Assembly (NCBI GenBank): GCA_024867545.1
Contig: JANFNE010000041.1
Location: 62,001-126,000 of the forward strand
Source: Phytopythium helicoides
Lineage: Eukaryota; Oomycota; Peronosporomycetes; Pythiales; Pythiaceae
Direction of reading: 5' to 3'
DNA length: 64,000 bases
Shown piece after piece: positions 43,112 to 52,751 of the stretch; within the stretch, counting starts at the first letter, position 1; each line of letters opens with the position of its first letter. The notes beneath the pieces were generated by a model that had not been told where the DNA came from, ran no database searches, and saw only the letters and a program-made list of their open reading frames with translations. A program made the translations under genes and the position numbers.

Positions 43112-45330
43112 TTACACGGTACAATCGAAATCTGTCAAAAATTGGTACGCTTGGCCAGTCAAGTACGCCATCTCCACGCATGCCAAGTTCTTGACCAGAC
43201 AACCCTGCTTGCGGAGCTTCGCCTTAGACATGTGAGGTCGCTTGTACGTATTCGCTCCGAACGTCTCAATGATGCACAGCATGACCTGTTGAAGAGAGAG
43301 AAACGTGTCGTCCAGCTTAGACGGGGTGAGCTCGTTGAATGCCCGCTTGGTGAACGCCACCAGCTCATCAACGGTAGACGGCGCTAATTCATGCTGCAGG
43401 GTCTGGATTGCGCAGAAGAACCCCAGGTCTAGGACGTTTAGGTCGGGGCTGTTGGGCGGTTGCTTCTGCACACGTAGATTCCACCCTCCCGCCACGCATG
43501 CTTCATTGACGGCCGCGTCATGGTCGAGGATGTGGGCGCCATCTCCTTCCTGCTGGATGACGAGGTTGCGATCTCGCATTGACGCGGGCACCCGCTGCTT
43601 GATGGCCGGGATAACGCACTCGATCAACATCCTGCGGTACTCATTGCGGTCAACGGAGACCAGCTTCAACTCTAGCGTCCCGGCTGGCCGGTTCTTGGAC
43701 GTGCGCTGTACCTCTTCGACCACCACAAAAGGCCACATGCCGATCTTCCCGTCGAATACTACCACGCCATCCTCGATGACAGGTCGCATGATGGCCGCGA
43801 GAAACATTACCTTGGTTATGAACCGCTTGGATTTCACACTGCGGACCGGTGGGGCCTCACCGGATGCGAGGTAGTACGTCTGGTCGGCACGCGTTAGGTA
43901 AAACCACTTCTCATCGATGTGAATGCGCGTCTCTAGCTCACAGAACTGCAAGTTCGACGGGTCAACGAATGACAAACAGTAGGACAAGCGCTCTACCTTG
44001 TTCTTCTCCGTCAAGAATGGCTTGACGCTGTTGGAATGGCGCACGATCTCGCCTTCAGCACGCGCCCTAGCCAGTGTAGTCTTTGGTACCTTCAGAGCGG
44101 CAGCAAGGCTGCGCATATTCTATCGGCGCCGAAATGGGACTAAGCGAATCCGCTCATCAATATTGCGATCAATTTTCTTGCGGCCACAACGAGATCTAGC
44201 CGAGGCCGACAGGTCTGGCAGCTTGCCGCTGTGATGATGCGGCGCCCTCCATGACGGGTCGATAGGCGGATTTAGGGGAGTAGTCTCACCCTTGGGCGAG
44301 TAATCTCAGCCCTCCGCAGCGAGCTTCGGTCTTGATCTCCCTGGGGAGACGCTTGACTTGGCCCGCTTGGTCAGTACCGGAGCGTTGTGATCCCCGTTGG
44401 TTCCGTCCGGGGGACCAGGAGCTCTAAACGCGCGCGTAGGAGCCGACGACCAGGCAGGCGACGGCGCTTCCTCTCTCTTCTCCTGAACAAACAAACGATA
44501 TTAGTACACACAATGGGCTCCGCTAACCTTTTCAGGCTAGGGAACCCGTCGGCAGATGAGTAATGACGCTGTGGGGCTCTGCTAAACCACCACAGCCGAA
44601 AACGCGGATGAAATTAGCCGAGGAGGCTCCGCGGGGACCTTCCTCAGACAGAATATGAAGTCGGACACCAATGCCAGACGTGTCGCCACACTCAAAGCGA
44701 CCGTCCAGCACTGGGCCGAGAAATATGGAACCAACCAGTAATGTACACGCCACTGCGTGACTTACCGATCGGGTGTTGGCCTTGGAGCAACGCGCGGTTG
44801 ACCTCCTCAAGCCCCAAAGAGGTTTCCCTCCCTGGAGAGCTTGTTCTTCCTTGCGCGCGATAGAGGGAGAAAGCGGAAGTCTGTATTGAAAGTCTTACTG
44901 TCTCTGCTACCTCTACTTTTTTATCTTTGCAGTTCTGGTGATAGAGGTCTGATAACGAACCCACGGGAAGCCAGTCAAGGAGGCCAGCCCGTCTTTGTTG
45001 AGCGGTGTGGCCCACACCAACTCTTCCCTGATCCCCAAAAAGGGAACAGGGGTACCTCTCTAGGGGTACTTCCCCCAGAGAGGTCTAAGGAGCTATATTT
45101 TATCCTAGAGAATGACTTCAATACTGAGGCCAAGTATGCGCGCGTCTCAAGGACGCTGAGGTGCCTCTGCAGGAGTGAATGCTCGGGCTGATTCTGCAGC
45201 GCTTCATCACACCGCTATGCTTGAGGCTCTCCACGCTCTTACGCCAGAGCTGCCCTGTTGTCTTCGCCGAGCAGTTGAATTTGGTGGCTGCTTGTAGCAA
45301 TGCCCCACGGGCAACTCCAAGTCAACAGCT
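43112..45330 (-). pseudogene. Tc1/mariner transposase, broken
   Basis: The main part (43112-44116, 334 codons) has MRSLAAALKVPKTTLARA (second helix-turn-helix), IHIDEKWFYLT (first catalytic Asp), VIQQEGDGAHI and PPNSPDLNVLDLGFF (third catalytic Asp). In the second motif a QQD is expected and QQE is found. Upstream the frame continues as GRKKIDRNIDERIRLVPF but is cut by an in-frame TAG. The N-terminal helix-turn-helix (ARGALLQAATKFNCSAKTTG) lies 0.9 kb away at about 45180-45310, preceded by another stop. An insertion therefore separates the two parts, and the gene is inactive. Confidence 0.75.
44260..45120. mobile_element. unidentified insertion inside the mariner element
   Basis: This stretch separates the N-terminal helix-turn-helix from the rest of the transposase. 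It has no coding motifs. A CCTCTCTAGGGGTACTTCCCCCAGAGAGG hairpin-like stretch begins near 45054. The ends and any target duplication were not resolved. Confidence 0.35.
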
Positions 45331-45637
45331 GTGGCAAGGAGTTATGCGACGATGCTGGTGCGCTCTTCGACCGAGAGATCGCCGTTCCGAGCACGTGTAG
45401 CCGCCATGACTTGAGTCCCAACAACGCGGATAATTCGGTTTTGGCGCCAAATCGGTATGGCCATGTTGTATTTCAAATGGGAGGGGTTGACTGTGATTGG
45501 CTATATTTGAATGTATACAACCAATCACAGGAATATAATCACATTAATGACCAACCACAATACGTTGTTGGAGAGGACAGCTTGTTCGGACCAAGCAAAA
45601 TCACGGAGGGGACAACTAAATTGGTCCGGAGGGCGTA

Positions 45638-46284
45638 GCAAAATACCTTGTCGAATGTGCACATTCTGTAAGACAAAGCCTTTGCGATTCCGAAATGATG
45701 CTATTTCGCTGCTCGGTACTGTGAGTTCCTGGTGACAATCAATGCAGACAAGAGCCAGTAGAGGTGATAAGAACCGTAAAATGAACTAGCCGATGGTTTA
45801 CCATCGAGCGCTCCAAAGCAAACGCGAAAGTATGGGTAAAAATTGCCTGAGGTACAAACATGCTGTGGTGTCTCGGTAGATGGGGGAGTGATGATTTAGT
45901 CCTTGATAGCCACTTCTGAACGGTCGCGATCGTCGTTTTCAACCTGTCATACTCAATGAGATTGCACTAAGCGTTACGAACAATCTCTTCTTTATTTGAG
46001 AGATATGCAAAATGAAATATCGTGGCCGAATGCACAGAATTTCAATTTCATAGGGAATTGAGAACTCTCGCAGAAATTGATTCCATGTAAAATCGGATAA
46101 GAAAATGTGTCGAACACCGCCCAAATCAATCCGGTGGCTTGTCTGATCCCGGTATTGTACCGGTTTCTATCAAAATAATCGGTTTCTGACGGCTCGAATG
46201 CTTATGGGATTCTCGTCGTAATTTTCGGTAACATATTCTATTCGAATTCGGACAAATACCAAGAAAGAAACATACGATATAAGT
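45638..46284. other. no recognisable gene
   Basis: AT-rich spacer between the mariner element and the third D-C copy. Only short frames. Confidence 0.4.
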
Positions 46285-46330
46285 TTTCGATCACGAGCAA
46301 CACACGAACCATCGCCTCGCGTAAGCGCGT

Positions 46331-46341
46331 GGATCACTTCA
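46331..46341 (+). promoter_or_regulatory. GGATCACTTCA element of type D''
   Basis: 94 bp upstream of the ATG at 46435. Confidence 0.7.
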
Positions 46342-46434
46342 CGAGATCAAGAAGTCGGACGCACTCATTTCGTGATCGGCCCAAGCTCACGCGTGACTTA
46401 TCCCTCCAGAGTACACTCGTTTGACTCCGGCGGA

Positions 46435-47631
46435 ATGGCGAACTGGACCTCTGGCGCCTTCAGCGACCGCGTCATCGGCGCCGTGCAGGCGAGGGCCTTG
46501 GGAGCCGAGCGGTTCGTGGACCCCTCGCCTCGCGAGCCCTCCGCGTTCCAACCAAGTCTTCGCCGCGATCCCATCGAAGCAGCCAGGGCTGTCGCCGACT
46601 TGGGGACTCGTCCCAGAGTTTACGTTCACGACCGAGCCGCGGCACGGATGTCGCCGCTGACGCGAATGCCTGGACACGATGAAGAACCAAAGGCAGCCCT
46701 GGAGTCGCTGTCGCTCTTGACTACTGAGCCGAGGGTTGGATCCCCGACGGCGAGAGAGCAAGTCAAGGTGCCAAAGAAGAGAGTGCGTGTCAAGACAGAG
46801 AGGCGCAAGGAGCAGTGCCGCACCAATCAGGCGAGATACCGCAACAAGCAGCGGCTGCACCGCATCGAGCTCGAAAACACTGTTATCAAACTGCGAGAGG
46901 AAGTTAGCGAGCTTGATCAGCACTATCAATCGCTGTCGAATCACGTCTGCTCCAGCCATAACATTTGGAGCGTTGTCGTCGAATACTTTCGACTCTTTCG
47001 ACACGGCATTTCGATTTTTGCTGGTGTCGAAAGCCAGCCGACTCACAAGATGAATCGCCCGTTGGTTACTGAGTCGGCACCAGCCACACCCTCGTGGAAT
47101 TCCCTCATTCGCACTTCACCCACCGGGCAATCGCAAGTCGAGTTCCTCAAAGCAGTCATGGCTCCAGACCTCGAACTTGTCACTAGCGGGGATTACGGAG
47201 TTGATGCTCTCGTGGATCACTGGCTCCGTTGGGTTCGCTGCTTCCAAGACTTCGAGTTGCAGCTCGATCGTATTGAACAGGCACCTGGGGTCGCAGATGC
47301 GGTGCTTGCGACCGCACGAATCAGCGCAACCATCACATCTGCCACTGTTCGCAAGGTATTCGGACACCTTCTTGAGTCGGAGGACCAACAGCTAGACAAC
47401 GAGCTTGCATGGCGCCTGTGCGGACAACGAATTGAGATCAAGTGCTCTGTGTGGTTTGAGTGCGACAGCCAGTCGAACCAGGTTCAGCGCCTTCGGTCTG
47501 AGGCCGCGCTCATCCCTGCCGTTCACCGACTCGTCGCGTCGCTGACGGACACCGCTCGAGTGCTCGATGGAGCGCTGATCACCTCTGGAGGGTTTCTCGC
47601 CGCAGAAGATGCTCGAAAGTTTAGAGCGTGA
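46435..47631 (+). CDS. type D Cys-bZIP transcription factor (third copy, D'')
   Basis: 398 residues from MANWTSGAFSDRVIG; an ATG at 46372 lies in the promoter and is rejected. The N-terminal part follows the left-arm copy (FQPSLRRDP), but GTRPRVY follows the right-arm copy, so it is a mosaic. A changed stop adds RKFRA after the usual EDA end. The zipper region differs slightly (YQSLSNHVCSSHNIW). Basic region with Cys128 intact. Confidence 0.9.
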   Translation: MANWTSGAFSDRVIGAVQARALGAERFVDPSPREPSAFQPSLRRDPIEAARAVADLGTRPRVYVHDRAAARMSPLTRMPGHDEEPKAALESLSLLTTEPRVGSPTAREQVKVPKKRVRVKTERRKEQCRTNQARYRNKQRLHRIELENTVIKLREEVSELDQHYQSLSNHVCSSHNIWSVVVEYFRLFRHGISIFAGVESQPTHKMNRPLVTESAPATPSWNSLIRTSPTGQSQVEFLKAVMAPDLELVTSGDYGVDALVDHWLRWVRCFQDFELQLDRIEQAPGVADAVLATARISATITSATVRKVFGHLLESEDQQLDNELAWRLCGQRIEIKCSVWFECDSQSNQVQRLRSEAALIPAVHRLVASLTDTARVLDGALITSGGFLAAEDARKFRA

Positions 47632-47816
47632 AGTGCGGCAAGGGTGCATAGTGCATTTGGTGCAAAATCTGAATCTTTTGAGTGGGTGAGAGAATTTGTA
47701 CGCTTCACTGCACGTCCAGTCGATCGGCATCAGCTGTGGCGACCCCGACCTGGAGATTCAGCGATCGACTGTGCGATCACGGATAGTTGGGAAACTGCGG
47801 AGCATCAGGTGATGCA

Positions 47817-47876
47817 AAGCACAAAGAGAAGTGCGACGCAAGCCAAGCGAGATACAGAAATAGGCAGCAAACGCAT
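47817..47876 (+). pseudogene. bZIP basic-region relic (third copy)
   Basis: Same KHKEKCDASQARYRNRQQTH relic as at 19164-19223 and 34861-34920, in the same place downstream of D. Confidence 0.65.
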
Positions 47877-48299
47877 TGCTTCGTGATTGAAACCACCAAT
47901 TCGCGTGTGGAAGCTGTGCCCATTGTCCGCGAGAGCAGAGAGCTCGAGTGCTCGGCTGACCTCGAGCGGACGCATCCTACATAGCGAGTGCCGAACCCGA
48001 ATCGAGTGGAGACCGCACCTAGTTCCAGCGTCAACGTCAACCGTCGTCTGGTTGTGGGATGGATAGACTCGGATTTGCGTGATAGTGTCACGGAGCATGC
48101 CGCGTTCCGTAATCGCATTTCAGGCTTCGATTAGCGAGTAAGCGGCGAGTCGCGTAGATGACGTCCCCGTCTCGTGATCCCCTACCCTACCGATTCTCTC
48201 CTTTACAAAACCCAAGTCATTCCGTTCCTTAAGCCTTGAGCCCCACGCTTGACTTGCGCAAAGTATACCATTCAAACCACCAGCTAACAAGCGGGTCGA

Positions 48300-48328
48300 G
48301 TGATCCCGACCACGCTTGGATCACTTCA
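48300..48328 (+). promoter_or_regulatory. paired GATCAC elements of type C''
   Basis: GAGTGATCC (from about 48298) and GGATCACTTCA (48318-48328) face each other as in C'. The second is 63 bp upstream of the ATG at 48391. Confidence 0.7.
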
Positions 48329-48390
48329 TTCTTGCAAGTGTCCCCGTGGTTGTAACTACTGCCACAGTGGACTCGCCTCCAGACTCGCCC

Positions 48391-49374
48391 ATGGATCGAT
48401 GGACGCACTCGCAGTCCCCTCCCGCTCTTCTGAGCGACCGCGTCATGCTGGGCGTGCGGCTGCGAGGCAAAGGCGACGACGAGTTTGTGGTGCCTGGAAG
48501 CCGCCGCGCGCTCCCGAGCTTCAACGCCTTCCAGTCGACGCTGGAGAGCGCCAACAGGCTGTCGGAGGGCTTCGAGACCGGCAGCTCCCCCGACGTGAAG
48601 CGGGCGAGGGTCGAAGCGGCGGTGACGGCGAGCGACGACTCGACGCGGGCTGCCGAGCCGCCGGCCAACCAGTCGACGCCGAAGTCGGTTGGGTCAGAGG
48701 GGACGGAGGAGACCAAGACAAAGAAGCGCACGCGCGCCAAGACGGAGCGGCGGCGAGAGCAGTGCCGAGCCAACCAGGCGCGCTACCGCAATAAGCAGCG
48801 GCTGCTACGTCTCGAGTTGAACGAGTCGATCGACAGACTGAAGAAGGAGGTGCTAGCGCTGGAAACGCGCCACGAGGCGATGGTCTACCAGCAGCTCGCC
48901 GAGGTCAGCCCCTGGAGCATCGTTGTGGAGTTCTTCCGACTCTTTCGCCACGGTCCGTGTATTCGACCGAGCTCTTGGGTCCACAACGAACTGGTGCTAG
49001 GCATACACCAAGAGCAGAGCGATGGCAGCGGCATCACCAAGCTGTTCGAAGACCCACCGCAAGGCGAGGACCAGCTCAAGTTCCTTCGCTTTTCAATGAC
49101 TCCGGACGTTTGTGTTGTTGGAAGCAAACAGCACGGTGTGGAGGCCCTCATGGAGCATTGGGTGCAGTGGACGCGATACGTCGAAGAGTCCGAGATGCTG
49201 CTGATGCGGGTCGAGGCGGCGCACGATTCCCCAAACTCGCTTGTGGCTACAGCAAGTCTGCGGGTCGCGATGACTGACTCGGCTGTGCGCGATCTTTTCC
49301 CCCATCTGAAGGCTGACGACGTGTCGATCCAGTGGCTCGTTGGTCGGCAGATCGAGTTCCCATGCGTCTTTTAG
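48391..49374 (+). pseudogene. type C Cys-bZIP, truncated (C'')
   Basis: 327 residues from MDRWTHSQSP through an intact basic region (Cys125), zipper and two thirds of the C-terminal domain. Homology to C and C' stops at LVGRQIEFPCVF: the next codon is a TAG brought in by unrelated sequence. The VTRLRGQFKIVE and VARVLDGS parts are lost. It could still make a DNA-binding protein lacking the end of its C-terminal domain. Confidence 0.8.
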
Positions 49375-51560
49375 CTCGAGCTGTTGAGATTGCACCTGGC
49401 AGTCCTGCCGGGTTACCGATTACGCCCAGCGTGACGGCGTTTGCCTCAGGGCAGTGCTGCGGGCGTCGTCCATGTCTCCGTTTAATACGGCTATCTGATT
49501 GGTCGAGAGGCACGCTTCACCAGACGTGGATTGGGCGGCTCCGACCAAGTCGGCTTCTGATTGGTAGATGGTGGGTACGGTAACCAGGTCAAGGGTGTGG
49601 CCCCTTGAGGCTACCCCGCCGCAGTTGGGGCGGGTCGCACGGCCCCCAGTCATCGTATGAGGAAAGTAAAGGCAGATTCATACTCACAACGAACTCGCCT
49701 TGCGGGTGTGTGTGCATCGCCAGCCGGGCGTGGACCGACAATGTTACGGCAGAAGTGCGTGCCAACGCGAGCCACAGCGAGCAGTGGCGACTGGACTCTG
49801 CAAGGCACGCACCGACCAGAAGGATTTAAATGCATACGGCGACAAGAACCTAAGGCTGACAGCGCGAGTTTCCACTGTGAGCACTGGTAGGGTAGCCACA
49901 GGGCGCCCAGGCCGGCAGGGTAGCAGTAGTTCATGTAAGTTGACGTTAATCCATCAATATCACTTTGCAATTTCACTCTATGAGCTCAAGCAGGCATATG
50001 CATCAGTGAAAGGAATTTGATGCCTCGCAGGTGATGGTTTTCTTAATTTAACAGTATGAAGGCTGCAGTCGTGCTCAGCTTGAATCTTCCATTAGTAGAG
50101 TCATTGTACGTGCCTCTAGACAGTAATATTTTGCTGTGTGTTGCCGCTAATCACCCGTATCATGTTCTGAAAACCAGTCGTAGGCACCGTGTTGTTTACC
50201 AGCCCGCCATCAGTCAGCCACTCCACAATCATTGTTCGAATCAGGCTACCTGGCTGTCGAAAGTACTCATCAATCTACTTATGTCTCTTTTTCAACGGTC
50301 GAAAAGTTTTGCTGCTGTGACATGTCGCCAATTATTGACTCTTCTTTATCATCAGCATCCCCGTGGCGCTTATGCACGTGCTTTGAGTGGTTATAGAGAG
50401 CGCACTTGACGACTGCGTCTCGGCCGTACCAAGGCTATCCATCAGGGCATCTTGACAGCGCAGAGAGCAGTGAAGAGGTCACGTCATCGGAGGCCGATCG
50501 AACAATCGAGAAGAGCTAAACGGACGAGTGGTGAGCAGTAGCTTTACTAGAACTGACGACTGTGGAGTGCTCAAGCAGGCATGTAGGGTATCTAGGAATG
50601 ATAGCTTAGTTTTCTTGCCGGTAACTCACTCTTCAATCAACCGCCGCAAGTCACAACAGAGGTCATCATGACTACGAGTTATTCCTGCTGCTGCTTGATC
50701 TATAGCTGAATTCAAGGCAGCGACTGCAGCAGGATGCGCTGAATGGCGTCATCGCAGGTGTAATAGTACGCTGGATCCATTTGATCCGCTACAAACTGCT
50801 CGCTTCCATACTTTATCGCGTTTGTGTCCTCCCTTCGACACTTGCTCAACACAGAGGAGACCTTCCATGTATTTGTTGCTGCAAACATGATGCATCGCAC
50901 GTGTGTATTTGGCGCATAATTCCACCACCAGCTCAGTCCCTAGCTTGTAGTTCTTGGATTGACAGCTCAATACAGTTAAGCACGGAGGGAGATGTCTTGG
51001 GTTTTGATTGAGGTCTAACTTATAAGGCCAGAAATATGACTGGATGATAGCAAGCCTGCCATTTTATCCTGTAGCGCACGAGGGGGTTCCGAAACAACAA
51101 AAGATCGCAGCTTTGGACACTCGAAAAGTAGCTGCGATGAGTAATACAAGTTTAGCTGTTTCGTTAACTAGAGTAATGCTGAAATCTTGGTATACCGAAG
51201 CCAAGGCCATAGTGCAGTTGCAGGTGGAAGGGTACAGTAGATATTACGAAGCTCAATCGTCCCTACTTTTGGATTACTATGAACCCCTAGCTCACGAAGT
51301 GTTCTTTTATCGTTGTATAATTCTAAGTCAGCCTATCGACCCATATAAATTAATTGATGTGACTGTTTACTAAAATCCAGTATTTACTCCAGCACAAAAC
51401 CTAATCACCTTAATGAATCCCTCCTGCACAAAAATTAAATGGTGTTAGGACAAAGCATACAGAATATTGTGGGAAGGTAATGTCATGTCAAGGTATTACT
51501 CTTGTCGTCCTAATTTAATTAAGATACATACGTGGTCTGTCTAGTTTATAATTTACATTC
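49375..51560. other. no recognisable gene
   Basis: Unique sequence after the C'' breakpoint. 49375-49980 is GC-rich with overlapping short frames. 51044-51373 (plus, 109 codons) and 50712-50900 (minus, 62 codons, DPAYYYTCDDAIQRILLQ) are not recognised. Confidence 0.4.
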
Positions 51561-51769
51561 TAAGAGCATCTCCACCAGTACGGCCATCGCCATCTCAAAC
51601 CCAAATTTGGCCGGCAAATTTGACAGTTGGCGAGCCATCGGTGCGGCTACTGCTCGGCTAAATTTAAAAAGCTGCGTCGAAAAGCCAAACTGAGAGCCAA
51701 ATTTAGCATTGCAAATACCCGTCGGCCCAGTGAAGTTGACCACTCCGAAAGATCGCATTGAGACCTTCC

Positions 51770-52720
51770 ATGTCGAAGCCACGCGGAGCAAACTACAAGC
51801 CCCATGAAGACAAGGTGCTGTGTCATGCATGGCTCACTGTGAACTGTGATCCAATTGTAGGTATCTACCAGACTGGCGACGATTTCTACGGCAAGGTTAA
51901 GGCGGCCTTCGATGCTGAGCTTCGGCACCAAGGCGCGTTTGTCGCGGACCGCACAACAGCGTCGTTGGTCTCACGATTTCTCATCATTTCGCACGCAGTC
52001 TCGAAGTTCGTTGCGTGTCACACAACCGTTGTCGCCAACTGTGCCAGCGGTCGTTCGCCTCTCGATGTAGAGCATGACGCAGTCATATTGTACGAGGCGA
52101 AGAATGGTTCATTTAAGTACATGCAATGCTGGTATGTCCTACGGGATTCCCCAAAGTGGGGAGCATGGCGTTCGAGCAATGACAAGCGCAAGGCACCAAA
52201 GAAGCGCCAGCGTGAGATTGATTCTGGCGAGTCGGATGTGACGACTCCGTCGGATATGACGACTCCGTCGCAATCGGACGGTACAATATCCCCTGACGAC
52301 CAACACGAGCCGCCTAGTATTGCAGAGGCTCGACCTCAGGGGGCAAGTAAGGCCAAAATGGAGCGTGCCAATCTAGCCCTGTATGCCCGCCAAGTCAAAG
52401 CCGCGAAACGTTCAGTGGCAAATGCAGAAATGCGCATCAAAGTTGCACAGGACCAATTGGATCTTAGCCTGTTTAGCATCGCTGTCAACCCAAACGATCC
52501 TGTCGCATCCGAGTTTCTTTTGCTAAAGAAACAAGCGGCATTAAGGAGGCTTCGTGCTGAGCTTCAAGTTGTCGAAACACCTGCCGGCACTACGCTTGCG
52601 GACAGTGCGCTGGCAGAAGATGAGCACGACAAAACCGAAGCGGCAGCGGGGAACAACACAACTGCGGAAACGAGCACAGTCATGAGTACAGTCGTCTCAG
52701 CTCGAGCTAGATTGAGCTAG
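51770..52720 (+). CDS. Harbinger-associated Myb/NAM-like protein (element I)
   Basis: 316 residues from MSKPRGANYKPHEDK. The N-terminal 110 residues look like the Myb/SANT-type domain that accompanies Harbinger transposases in plants and oomycetes (HEDKVLCHAWL, FYGKVKAAFDAE, SRFLIISHAVSKF, YVLRDSPKWG). A basic linker (DKRKAPKKRQRE) and a charged helical C-terminal region follow (ALYARQVKAAKRSVANAEM), as in NAM-associated domains. Such proteins are thought to bind element ends and help the transposase enter the nucleus. No stops or frameshifts. The stop is 32 bp from that of the convergent transposase. Confidence 0.75.
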   Translation: MSKPRGANYKPHEDKVLCHAWLTVNCDPIVGIYQTGDDFYGKVKAAFDAELRHQGAFVADRTTASLVSRFLIISHAVSKFVACHTTVVANCASGRSPLDVEHDAVILYEAKNGSFKYMQCWYVLRDSPKWGAWRSSNDKRKAPKKRQREIDSGESDVTTPSDMTTPSQSDGTISPDDQHEPPSIAEARPQGASKAKMERANLALYARQVKAAKRSVANAEMRIKVAQDQLDLSLFSIAVNPNDPVASEFLLLKKQAALRRLRAELQVVETPAGTTLADSALAEDEHDKTEAAAGNNTTAETSTVMSTVVSARARLS

Positions 52721-52751
52721 ATTGAGCATATTCGCATTCAATGATGATGTT

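Larger units (their letters stand above)
43055..45635. mobile_element. Tc1/mariner element with TIRs and TA target duplications
   Basis: Left end CTCTCTCCGGACCAATTTAG (43055 on) and right end its inverted counterpart (reverse complement CGCCCTCCGGACCAATTTAG, ending 45635) form 26-bp terminal inverted repeats with three mismatches in the first five bases. TA flanks both sides (43053-43054 and 45636-45637). The transposase inside is split into a 3' part near the left end and a 5' part near the right end, with about 0.9 kb of unrelated sequence between. Confidence 0.8.
46285..49370 (+). repeat. third copy of the D-C segment
   Basis: Matches right arm 33335-36930 in the same orientation (promoter of D, D, relic, C). 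It starts abruptly near 46285 and breaks off at 49370 inside C. The D-C spacer is shorter than in the arms (a deletion near 47915-48110). Confidence 0.85.

Noticed and set aside
49375..49990. GC-rich sequence after the C'' breakpoint considered as an LTR
   Set aside because: No second copy, TG...CA ends or target duplication could be identified.
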